From: an uncultured Clostridia bacterium
GTDB taxonomy: Bacteria > Bacillota > Clostridia > Christensenellales > UBA1242
Reading direction: 5' to 3'
Length of the DNA stretch: 13,305 nt
Assembly (NCBI GenBank): GCA_944377765.1
Contig: CALWFX010000007.1
Span: 1 to 13,305, forward strand
Part shown: one piece after another, positions 1 through 5,851 of the stretch
Layout: every line of letters starts with the position of its first letter
How positions within the stretch are numbered: position 1 is the first letter of the stretch
Made by a program: the position numbers and the translations under genes
Notes under the pieces: model-generated
The model's database searches: none
What the model was told of the DNA's origin: nothing
The model's input: the letters and a program-made list of their open reading frames with translations, nothing else

Positions 1-9
1 TTCTTTCAT
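1..9 (-). CDS. Start of a downstream gene overlapping the recJ stop (partial)
   Basis: Reading leftward, the last recJ codons contain TGGAG, then six bases, then ATG AAA GAA, which runs off the window. The ATG overlaps the recJ TGA as ATGA, the usual arrangement of translationally coupled genes. Only Met-Lys-Glu is visible, so the product cannot be identified. In many Bacillota the gene after recJ is apt (adenine phosphoribosyltransferase), and that is the first guess, but it rests on gene-order knowledge alone. Confidence 0.45.
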
Positions 10-2357
10 TTTTTACTCCATGAATTTTTAATTAAAGACAACTTGTTGTAAATTTTTGCTTCAGTCAATGATTTCTTAACATTTGGAACTTCAACAAAGT
101 TAAAATATGCTTCATCAGTTTTTTTAATGAGTCCAAGTTGTAAAAAAGTTAAGTATGCAACATAAAATGTGTCAAAGGTAACTTTTCCCTTAAGTTTTGC
201 TTCATAAAAATCAACTGGCGAATAAAATTTTCCACCCTGTTTTGAAACAAGTGCCTTAAATACTTTACCAAAATTTTCTCTTGAAAGGCTTATATTATTA
301 TAACGATTTTTGTCATCTTGTGTTTCAATTGGAAGATAAATTTCAGCATTGGACACTTTCACAAGTTCAGCAATATATCCACTATCTAAAACTGGCGAAA
401 GAAAAACAATCTTATTAAAATTTTTTGCCCAGTTAACACCGCGTGGTGAAAGCAAAAGACTGTTATAGCCAAGGCAAAACTCATCAAATATGCCAACATG
501 AAAGATATTTTCTTTGGAATAGTTTTTTGAGAAAGAAACAAAATCGTATGCCGAAAATGTAACAAAGCAAGTGCCATACACTCCGCCTTGCGTGGAAGCA
601 ACAAAATTTAATAATTCTTCCTTTGGATAATAGGTAAAAGAAATTTCCTTCCCTTCGTCATATAATAATTGTTCAAGTTGAACTGGATATGTGAACATAT
701 GTGCATTGTCAATAATGAAACTGCCAGCATCAAAATCATTGATTGTTCCTTTTTTTCCATTGTCTTGAAATTCAAATATAAAAGATTTGTATCTTGAAAA
801 GAAAAGTGCGTTATAATTTTTAATAAAATTGAAGTAAACAAGTTGTAAATCACCAATGTTTATATTGCAATGATTTGGACAATATTTCATTGGCAAAATT
901 TCCACATTTTCAGCAGTAATTCTAAATTTTGGTTTTGGATTTCCACATCCATATGGCTCTAAAAGTTTAAGTTCCTTTAAAAATCTGTCATTAATTTCTT
1001 CAATTTTAATGTCAAGGTCATAATACTTAATTGGAATAAAAACCTTATCATTAATTTTTTCAAAACAAAAGGCATTCACACGATTGCAAAATTCTTCATA
1101 TTTTTCTCTTTTAAGAGTGAGCCCTGCTGCCATTGTGTGCCCACCAAAAGTTTCCAAAATATCCTGCATGGAAGATAAAAGTTCATGAATGTTAATATCA
1201 TCAATACTGCGCCCTGAACCATGCAAAGTGTCGCCTGTTTGTGAAAAAAGAAAAACAGGTCTATTATACTCTTCCACAAGTCTTGCACAAGCAATACCCA
1301 AAATTCCTTGATCCCATTTTTTCGAAGCAAGAGTGATAACTCTATTTTTAGATAAGTCCATTTTTTTAATGGCTTTTTCACAATCTTCCATAATTTGCGC
1401 AGAAAGTTCCTGCCTTTTTTGATTGTGAGCAGAAATCTTGTTCAAGTATTTTCTAATTTCAACAGGGTCTTCACTTAAATATAGCATCAAACTATCTTCC
1501 GCACAGCCCATGCGTCCCGCAGAGTTAATTTTAGGCGCAATTTTGTAGGCAATATCTGTGGAACTTGGTTGAGAAAGCGAAACTTTGTTATCCTTAAAAA
1601 GTTGCTTAATTCCAAGTGGCAATTTGTCAAAACATTGAAAACCTTTTTTAACAATATTTCTGTTTTCTCCAGTTAGTGACACAATATCTGCAATTGTTGC
1701 GATGGATGCAATTGGCAAAAACTCTTCCGCTTTTTTCTGCCCAAGAAGTGCTTCACTTATCTTATATGCAAGCCCAGTTCCACAAAGTTCTCTGAAAGGA
1801 TACTCTTGTTCAGGAATTTTTGCATTTAAAACCAAAGTGTTAGGAATTTTTTCTGGAATTTCATGGTGGTCAGTAACAATGATTTCAATTCCTTTTTGCT
1901 TGGCATATTCCACTTCTTCATAACAAGAAATGCCACAATCCACTGTGATAATAAGGTCTGGACAAAATTTTTTCTCAATTTTATCAATCACAGCACAAGA
2001 CAAACCATACCCATCTTCATAACGATTAGGAAGATAAAAATCTGCATTTATCCCCATTTTTTTCAATGTTTTAAGCATAATTGCAGTAGCACTTATTCCA
2101 TCAACATCATAATCTCCAAAAATCAAAATTCTGTCATCTAACTTTTTTGCAAGGTCAATTCTTTCACATAGTTCTTTCATCCCTTTAATTAAAAAAGGAT
2201 TTAATAGATTTCCAATTGATAAATATTCTCTAACTTTTTCTTCGTCAGTAATACCCCTAGAAACCATTAAATACATAGTTGATGGCAAAACATTAAATTT
2301 TTCTGCTAAATCTTTAATTAAAGCAGTATCTTTGTTAAAAAATTTCTTAAAAATCAT
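6..2357 (-). CDS. recJ: Single-stranded-DNA-specific exonuclease RecJ
   Basis: This is a 783-residue RecJ, a Mg/Mn-dependent 5'-3' exonuclease that degrades single-stranded DNA in the cytoplasm during recombination, mismatch and base-excision repair. The DHH phosphoesterase motifs are intact: DYDVDG at residues 82-87, VDCGIS at 139-144, DHH at 163-165 and TIADIV with Asp224. The DHHA1 signature GGHTMAAG starts at 405, followed by the OB-fold-linked motif LEPYGCGNPKP. The remaining roughly 250 residues match in position the C-terminal extension of Firmicutes RecJ; the length is close to Bacillus RecJ (about 790) and well above the E. coli protein (about 580). The ATG at 2357 has only a weak GGG-type ribosome site nine bases upstream, but the N-terminus aligns with the family. 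The stop overlaps the next gene's start. Confidence 0.96.
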   Translation of the reverse strand: MIFKKFFNKDTALIKDLAEKFNVLPSTMYLMVSRGITDEEKVREYLSIGNLLNPFLIKGMKELCERIDLAKKLDDRILIFGDYDVDGISATAIMLKTLKKMGINADFYLPNRYEDGYGLSCAVIDKIEKKFCPDLIITVDCGISCYEEVEYAKQKGIEIIVTDHHEIPEKIPNTLVLNAKIPEQEYPFRELCGTGLAYKISEALLGQKKAEEFLPIASIATIADIVSLTGENRNIVKKGFQCFDKLPLGIKQLFKDNKVSLSQPSSTDIAYKIAPKINSAGRMGCAEDSLMLYLSEDPVEIRKYLNKISAHNQKRQELSAQIMEDCEKAIKKMDLSKNRVITLASKKWDQGILGIACARLVEEYNRPVFLFSQTGDTLHGSGRSIDDINIHELLSSMQDILETFGGHTMAAGLTLKREKYEEFCNRVNAFCFEKINDKVFIPIKYYDLDIKIEEINDRFLKELKLLEPYGCGNPKPKFRITAENVEILPMKYCPNHCNINIGDLQLVYFNFIKNYNALFFSRYKSFIFEFQDNGKKGTINDFDAGSFIIDNAHMFTYPVQLEQLLYDEGKEISFTYYPKEELLNFVASTQGGVYGTCFVTFSAYDFVSFSKNYSKENIFHVGIFDEFCLGYNSLLLSPRGVNWAKNFNKIVFLSPVLDSGYIAELVKVSNAEIYLPIETQDDKNRYNNISLSRENFGKVFKALVSKQGGKFYSPVDFYEAKLKGKVTFDTFYVAYLTFLQLGLIKKTDEAYFNFVEVPNVKKSLTEAKIYNKLSLIKNSWSKK

Positions 2358-2396
2358 ACTAATCTACCCATTAAGAAGTAAATTTTTAAGTTAATT

Positions 2397-2403
2397 CCAC
2401 CTT
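2397..2403 (-). promoter_or_regulatory. Orphan Shine-Dalgarno-like site upstream of recJ
   Basis: AAGGTGG reads toward recJ but has no ATG, GTG or TTG within normal spacing, and lies about 40 nt before the recJ ATG. The recJ start itself has only a poor site. It could be a ribosome standby site, or chance. Confidence 0.25.
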
Positions 2404-2422
2404 AAACTTAAACAAATATTAA

Positions 2423-2451
2423 ATTATCAAATAAAAATTAAAGTTAATCAA
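2423..2451 (-). promoter_or_regulatory. Candidate proximal recJ promoter
   Basis: TTGATT (2446-2451), a 17-nt spacer and GATAAT (2423-2428) read toward recJ, predicting a leader of about 60 nt. The surrounding DNA is extremely AT-rich, so chance matches are likely. Confidence 0.35.
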
Positions 2452-2541
2452 AATTAAAATAAATAAATCAAAAAACTAAATATATTTGTTAACAAAACAA
2501 TTTAAGATTAAAATTATCTTAAAAATTTCTTATTCAATATG

Positions 2542-2570
2542 ATTATATTATTTTCAAGAAAAATAAGCAA
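2542..2570 (-). promoter_or_regulatory. Candidate distal recJ promoter
   Basis: A perfect TATAAT (2542-2547) sits 17 nt downstream of a weak TTGCTT (2565-2570), reading toward recJ with a leader of roughly 180 nt. The -35 matches consensus at only three positions. It is an alternative or addition to the proximal candidate. Confidence 0.3.
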
Positions 2571-2633
2571 GAGTTTTACCCATATATTTAAAAAAACATT
2601 AAAAATACTTGCAAATAATTAAGAAATATGATA

Positions 2634-2694
2634 ATATATGCAAGTGGTATAAATATTTTAAAAGTTTGAAAAAGTCACTTTAAACATAAAATAT
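2634..2694 (+). promoter_or_regulatory. Candidate promoter region for tRNA-Leu
   Basis: Two arrangements are possible. The first is an extended -10 (TGG then TATAAA, 2648-2653) without a recognisable -35. Its upstream 17 nt (2634-2650) are identical to part of another promoter on the opposite strand (5073-5089). The second is TTGAAA (2666-2671) followed after 15 nt by TAAAAT (2687-2692), which would start transcription about 14 nt before the tRNA. Neither is fully consensus. Confidence 0.35.
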
Positions 2695-2712
2695 ACCCCA
2701 CAATCAAAAAAT

Positions 2713-2798
2713 GCCGGAATGGCGGAATGGCAGACGCACGGGACTCAAAATCCCGCGAGGGCAACTTCATGAGGGTTCGACCCCCTCTTCCGGCACCA
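2713..2798 (+). tRNA. tRNA-Leu (anticodon CAA)
   Basis: An 86-nt class II tRNA with CCA encoded. The acceptor stem GCCGGAA (2713-2719) pairs with TTCCGGC (2788-2794), followed by discriminator A and CCA. The anticodon stem is CGGGA/TCCCG around a seven-base loop with CAA at 2746-2748, which reads UUG leucine codons. A long variable arm (2756-2770) and the leucine-type D-arm GGCGGAATGG support the identity. The T-arm is GAGGG, loop TTCGACC, CCCTC. It is the only plus-strand gene here and is followed at once by a terminator. Confidence 0.97.
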
Positions 2799-2804
2799 AA
2801 GAAG

Positions 2805-2861
2805 AATAAAACGAACCTTGAAAGAGAGCAAATCTCAACTTCAAAGTTCGTTTTATTTTTT
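2805..2861 (+). terminator. Intrinsic terminator of tRNA-Leu
   Basis: A perfect 12-bp outer stem (2805-2816 with 2846-2857) continues inward as an imperfect helix with one C-A mismatch. It is followed by a T run to 2861. It begins six bases after the tRNA CCA. The A-rich 5' side gives a T-rich tract on the other strand too, so it could also stop leftward transcription. Confidence 0.88.
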
Positions 2862-2934
2862 AATAAAGATTGGTTTGGAGTAAGGTTTTAATATAAAATT
2901 TTTCCTTATCGACTATCTAAATTTTATTCATTTT

Positions 2935-3198
2935 TTAATTCAATACAGAATAATCAACTAACTGAATTTTATCAAATAATCCTTCATCTTTTGCTTGTTT
3001 TAAAGTGTTCAATTCCTTATCTCTATCTAAATAAGATGTTATTGTTTTGGTGTAATCATCTATATAACCCGGGTACGATAAAAGTTCGATTATTATATCT
3101 TCATTTTTGTATCTATGTACAAAATTTTGCAAAGATTCAATATACGCTCTTAATATTAACCAATCTGTTTCAATTTCTATTGTTCCAGCGTGTCTAAT
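2935..3198 (-). pseudogene. Decayed gene with a GNAT-acetyltransferase-like N-terminus
   Basis: The open frame, read leftward, begins right after two in-frame TAA codons with ATT. It then encodes RHAGTIEIETDWLILR, a close match to the typical first residues of GNAT N-acetyltransferases (basic-H-x-GT-x-x-x-ET-x-x-LILR). The ATT occupies the place of the expected Met codon, and there is no Shine-Dalgarno site. The only in-frame standard start is a TTG at 3132, also without a ribosome site. The following roughly 70 residues (from AYIESLQNF to DYSVLN) do not resemble the acetyl-CoA-binding core, and the whole frame is about 87 codons against about 170 for an intact GNAT. This suggests an internal deletion or fusion plus start-codon loss. 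A good promoter remains upstream. The GNAT origin rests on one short motif. Confidence 0.45.
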
Positions 3199-3209
3199 TT
3201 ATTAACCAA

Positions 3210-3238
3210 AGTATAACACAAACAAAAATGAATTGCAA
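3210..3238 (-). promoter_or_regulatory. Promoter upstream of the GNAT-like remnant
   Basis: TTGCAA (3233-3238), a 17-nt spacer and TATACT (3210-3215) with an upstream TGT (extended -10). The predicted start near 3203 is only about five bases before the ATT codon, leaving no room for a ribosome site. This fits the remnant being non-functional. Confidence 0.6.
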
Positions 3239-3292
3239 TAGTTTTGTTTTATAAATATTTTTTAAATTTATAGCTTACTTGCATAAAACACC

Positions 3293-3332
3293 AAAAAATA
3301 GAGCTATCTTTGCTTAAAATTTCAGCATAGCC
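3293..3332 (-). terminator. Probable terminator after the 81-codon gene
   Basis: Read leftward, GGGCTAT-GCT pairs with AGC-(AAAG bulge)-ATAGCTC around an AT-rich loop, followed by TATTTTTT. It lies about 37 nt past the stop at 3370. The stem is imperfect, so confidence is moderate. Confidence 0.5.
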
Positions 3333-3369
3333 CTAACATATTACTATATACTTCACATTAATTCTATTT

Positions 3370-3615
3370 TTACTTTTTTCTAAGAATTTCCAGTCTTATT
3401 CTATAAATATTTTCCATTTCATTTTTAGGAATTGTAAAGTCATAGTCTTCAAATGGCATTTTTGATTTATACAAAATAATTTTGTTCTTTGCATCTTCAT
3501 TAATAATCTTTAAATTACTTCTGTCATAATTATAATTATTATGTGGTTTAAACATAATTTTAGTGATATTTTCAATATTATATACAAGTATATTTTTGTT
3601 TTCTTCTTTCATCAT
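3370..3615 (-). CDS. Small hypothetical protein, 81 aa
   Basis: I do not recognise this protein. It is 81 residues, highly charged and Asn/Lys/Ile-rich, with no signal peptide, membrane segment, Cys motif or obvious repeat. The sequence reads like a small soluble alpha/beta domain, with an ILVYNIENI stretch near the N-terminus and a basic helical end (IYRIRLEILRKK). The evidence that it is a real gene is good: AAAGGAG lies five bases before the first ATG (3615), a near-consensus promoter lies just upstream, and a probable terminator lies downstream. A second ATG follows immediately, with spacing eight, so either Met could be used. It is monocistronic on this evidence and its function is unknown. 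Confidence 0.72.
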   Translation of the reverse strand: MMKEENKNILVYNIENITKIMFKPHNNYNYDRSNLKIINEDAKNKIILYKSKMPFEDYDFTIPKNEMENIYRIRLEILRKK

Positions 3616-3639
3616 ATCTACTCCTTTAATATATATAGC

Positions 3640-3668
3640 ATGATATCACAATTTCGACATATAGTCAA
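3640..3668 (-). promoter_or_regulatory. Promoter of the 81-codon gene
   Basis: TTGACT (3663-3668), a 17-nt spacer and TATCAT (3640-3645) preceded by TGA, giving an extended -10. Both hexamers match consensus at five of six positions. The predicted start near 3633 leaves a short leader carrying AAAGGAG (3621-3627). Confidence 0.75.
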
Positions 3669-3747
3669 ATAATTTTACATATTTTTACAAAAATAATAAT
3701 ATTTTTTATAATATAAAACACCGCTAAAACTTTTGAGCCATAGGACA

Positions 3748-3777
3748 CAATAAAAAACAGGCAAAAGCCTGTTTTTA
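3748..3777 (-). terminator. Intrinsic terminator of the 272-codon gene
   Basis: A perfect 10-bp stem, AAAAACAGGC (3753-3762) with GCCTGTTTTT (3767-3776), around a four-base loop, followed leftward by TTTTTTATT. The TAA stop of the gene (3775-3777) lies within the stem. Confidence 0.88.
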
Positions 3778-4593
3778 AACTAAACTTAAATTTGAGGTTT
3801 CAACAGTAATTAAATCTTGTTTTGCAATGTCTTGAAGACCAAAGTATCCTAAATCTTTTTTCTTTTGTTGACACAACAAAGAATTATTATAGCAAAATGC
3901 ACTGATAACACTGTTTACTCCTTCTCTTTGAGCCTTTTTATTTAATGCTAAAAGTCCTTTGAATATATCTTTTCTTGAAAACCTTTTCTTAAAAATATTA
4001 TCCTTAAAATCTTGTTCACTCATATAGTTAACATCTGCAAAAGGTTTATTTGTAAGTTCAATAAATGAATACCCATCAATTGCGTTATTTGTATTGATAA
4101 AATTTTTATAATAACCTGCTTGTGCATTTTTGATTGCTTTAATATAATCAGTTGCCAGCAAATTTTTGTAAATATTATATATTTTGTCAATACTTTGGTT
4201 TAAACATTCTCCATTGCATCTTTTATGGTCAAATTCATCTCGTATATAGTCATATCTTGAAATCGCATCTGTAAAGAAATCTTCCATTTGACTTGCAGTG
4301 CAAAGTGTTTGTTCTCTAAAACAAGGAATTATATCTTTGCTATGCAAACTTGCGACAACTTCCCACTCTTCAGGGGTCTTTTTTTCTTTTTTTTCAATAT
4401 TTTTTGCAATTTTTACTAAATTTTCATCCAAATTATCTGGATTTTCAAAAAACAAATATTTTGAAAGAGCATGCAACTCTCCATTTTTTGCAAGAAAAAT
4501 CAAGTCATCTCTGACAACATCAAAATCATTTGTAAGTAAAAATCTTGAATAAACAACTGTATAATTATATAAAAATTTATCTTTGCTAATCAT
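3775..4593 (-). CDS. Hypothetical protein, 272 aa, predicted mostly helical
   Basis: I do not recognise a family. The 272-residue product has no signal peptide or membrane segment and should be cytoplasmic. Its composition (Lys, Asp, Asn, Phe, Leu) and spacing of hydrophobics suggest an alpha-helical protein. The stretch LIFLAKNGELHALSKYLFFE near residue 35 loosely recalls helical-repeat proteins of the Sel1/TPR type, but the pattern is not repeated clearly enough to claim it. Six Cys are scattered, including CNGEC in the middle, without a convincing metal-site pattern. AGAAGGAAG (4604-4612) precedes the ATG, a perfect TATAAT promoter lies directly upstream, and a strong terminator overlaps the stop. 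It is therefore a genuine, probably single-gene transcription unit. Its function is unknown. Confidence 0.85.
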   Translation of the reverse strand: MISKDKFLYNYTVVYSRFLLTNDFDVVRDDLIFLAKNGELHALSKYLFFENPDNLDENLVKIAKNIEKKEKKTPEEWEVVASLHSKDIIPCFREQTLCTASQMEDFFTDAISRYDYIRDEFDHKRCNGECLNQSIDKIYNIYKNLLATDYIKAIKNAQAGYYKNFINTNNAIDGYSFIELTNKPFADVNYMSEQDFKDNIFKKRFSRKDIFKGLLALNKKAQREGVNSVISAFCYNNSLLCQQKKKDLGYFGLQDIAKQDLITVETSNLSLV

Positions 4594-4617
4594 ATCTTAA
4601 AATCTTCCTTCTAAAAC

Positions 4618-4646
4618 ATTATAACATACAAATATATAAATGTAAA
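4618..4646 (-). promoter_or_regulatory. Promoter of the 272-codon gene
   Basis: TTTACA (4641-4646), a 17-nt spacer and a perfect TATAAT (4618-4623) preceded by TGT (extended -10). It lies in the short gap after the 128-codon gene. The predicted start near 4611 leaves a leader of under 20 nt that contains the ribosome site. Confidence 0.82.
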
Positions 4647-4662
4647 TATGGTAATTTTGCAA

Positions 4663-5049
4663 TTAAAGTGAATTATATGCTTCTAAATTGTAATCTTTAA
4701 GTGTTTCACATAATAAAACTTTATTTGTGTTCATATGATCACATTTATACACTTTTCCAAAACTTGTAAAAGAAAGAAGTTTAAAAGTTCTGCCATGCTC
4801 TAAATCGTGTAAAATTTTAACTTTTTCTTTCATTATATCTTCATCTGCACAAGGAAATGTAAAAGTATAAATAAGTCCACCCTTGCATTCTTCTTGTTCA
4901 ATATTTGCACACATATTTCGTGCCATATGTAAAAATTTGCAAGCAACTTCTCCTGAAAGAAAAATAACTTTATCTTTAATAAAATCAAATTTTTCATGCA
5001 AAAAATCATATAGTCCGCCTGATTTTTGTGTTACACAAACTTTATCCAT
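4663..5049 (-). CDS. Hypothetical protein, 128 aa, cysteine-rich
   Basis: I do not recognise this protein. It is a 128-residue soluble protein without signal or membrane segments. It has seven Cys (residues 5, 37, 47, 55, 67, 103, 114), more than 5 percent, which is high for a cytoplasmic protein of this size. They do not form CxxC pairs, so neither a zinc ribbon nor an iron-sulfur ligand set is evident. Alternating hydrophobic stretches (KVIFLSGEV, GLIYTFTFP, TFKLLSFTSFGKVYKC) suggest a small alpha/beta domain. GGAG lies six bases before the ATG, and the upstream promoter is the best in the window. No terminator is seen between its stop and the next gene's promoter, so read-through into the 272-codon gene is possible. 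Confidence 0.82.
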   Translation of the reverse strand: MDKVCVTQKSGGLYDFLHEKFDFIKDKVIFLSGEVACKFLHMARNMCANIEQEECKGGLIYTFTFPCADEDIMKEKVKILHDLEHGRTFKLLSFTSFGKVYKCDHMNTNKVLLCETLKDYNLEAYNSL

Positions 5050-5069
5050 AATTCACTCCATACATTCTC

Positions 5070-5098
5070 ATGATACCACTTGCATATATGTTTGTCAA
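5070..5098 (-). promoter_or_regulatory. Promoter of the 128-codon gene
   Basis: A perfect TTGACA (5093-5098), a 17-nt spacer and TATCAT (5070-5075) preceded by TGG (extended -10). The spacer and first -10 bases (5073-5089) are identical over 17 nt to a site upstream of tRNA-Leu (2634-2650, opposite strand). Confidence 0.85.
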
Positions 5099-5143
5099 TA
5101 TGGAATTTAAGAAAAATGCAATAAATAACAAAATTTATTCTTA

Positions 5144-5764
5144 TTACTTTTCAAGTTTACGCAAAAAATTTGCTATTTCTTCAAAAATTCCTGAAAATTT
5201 CACACTATCACTTTCAAGAAAATACTGGTCAACCCTATTTAAACCTTTTTTATTCATTTCAACAATTCTTTCATCGCTTAAACAAATTGGATTAGCATTT
5301 TTTAAATTAAAGTTGTTTCGATAAATATATGCTTGAATGTCTGCTTCAAGTTTATCACACATATATGCAAACTTTGCTTCTTGTGTATTTCTCTCTTCAA
5401 ATTCCGCTATAATACTTAAAAACTTATCATTATTTATGCAGTCTTGAAATATTTGCTGAACTGCCTTTCGCCCTTCTTCCTTCTTCGTTTTAATCTCCTC
5501 ATATTCAAACATGGTAATATCACCAATTATGATTTCTTCTGTTTCGTGAAGAGCAAGCATTAAAGCCACCTTTTCAAAATCAAGGTCTTTGAGATTACAA
5601 TTTGCATAGATAGACACTGCAAGCATGATTGTTCCATAAACATGCTCTGCCACACTTTCAATTCGTGTATTTTCAACATTCCAGTGAAGCCAACCTGTTC
5701 TTAAAGTTGTTTTTAATTTATTTGCTAGCATATAGAAATTAAAAATTTTTTCAACATTATTCAT
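5144..5764 (-). CDS. HD-domain phosphohydrolase, YfbR (5'-nucleotidase)-like, with HE in place of HD
   Basis: This 206-residue protein resembles the HD-superfamily phosphohydrolases related to YfbR, metal-dependent enzymes that remove phosphate from deoxynucleoside 5'-monophosphates or similar substrates in the cytoplasm. Visible motifs, numbered from the ATG at 5764, are: LRTGW (residues 21-25) leading to ESVAEH with metal-ligand His41; LALHETEEIIIGDI with His73, Glu77 and Asp82; and MCDKLEADIQAY with Asp137. The metal-binding Asp of the HD doublet is replaced by Glu74, so activity could be changed or retained, since Glu can also bind metal. An in-frame GTG at 5773 would add three residues, but AGGTG sits six bases before the ATG and overlaps that GTG, favouring the ATG. 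The gene has its own promoter after the rpoC terminator. The substrate is unknown. Confidence 0.85.
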   Translation of the reverse strand: MNNVEKIFNFYMLANKLKTTLRTGWLHWNVENTRIESVAEHVYGTIMLAVSIYANCNLKDLDFEKVALMLALHETEEIIIGDITMFEYEEIKTKKEEGRKAVQQIFQDCINNDKFLSIIAEFEERNTQEAKFAYMCDKLEADIQAYIYRNNFNLKNANPICLSDERIVEMNKKGLNRVDQYFLESDSVKFSGIFEEIANFLRKLEK

Positions 5765-5770
5765 AAAATA

Positions 5771-5775
5771 CACCT
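5771..5775 (-). promoter_or_regulatory. Ribosome-binding site that decides the HD-gene start
   Basis: AGGTG lies six bases before the ATG at 5764. It contains the in-frame GTG that would otherwise be the longest start, so the ATG is preferred. Confidence 0.6.
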
Positions 5776-5783
5776 ATTAATAA

Positions 5784-5812
5784 ATTTAACATAAATCATA
5801 TTTTTTAGTCAA
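5784..5812 (-). promoter_or_regulatory. Candidate promoter of the HD-domain gene
   Basis: TTGACT (5807-5812), a 17-nt spacer and TTAAAT (5784-5789). The -35 matches at five positions and the -10 at four. It sits directly downstream of the rpoC terminator, implying separate expression from rpoBC. Confidence 0.55.
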
Positions 5813-5813
5813 C

Positions 5814-5845
5814 TTAAAATAAAAGAACTCTGCTTGGCAGAGTTC
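5814..5845 (-). terminator. Intrinsic terminator of the rpoBC transcript
   Basis: GAACTCTGC (5825-5833) pairs perfectly with GCAGAGTTC (5837-5845) around a three-base loop. It is followed leftward by TTTTATTTT. It starts six bases after the rpoC stop codon. Confidence 0.92.
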
Positions 5846-5851
5846 AAATTT

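Larger units (their letters stand above)
2358..2712. other. AT-rich divergent intergenic region between recJ and tRNA-Leu
   Basis: These 355 nt separate the leftward recJ from the rightward tRNA gene. I see no coding region beyond a five-codon mini-ORF (2371-2354), whose TGA overlaps the recJ ATG. The region holds the candidate recJ promoters and the tRNA promoter. No convincing long inverted repeat or riboswitch-like structure was found by eye. Confidence 0.7.

Noticed and set aside
3283..3721. Repeated ATAAAACACC near 3283 and 3712
   Set aside because: A ten-base AT-rich match without shared flanks or position relative to genes, consistent with chance.
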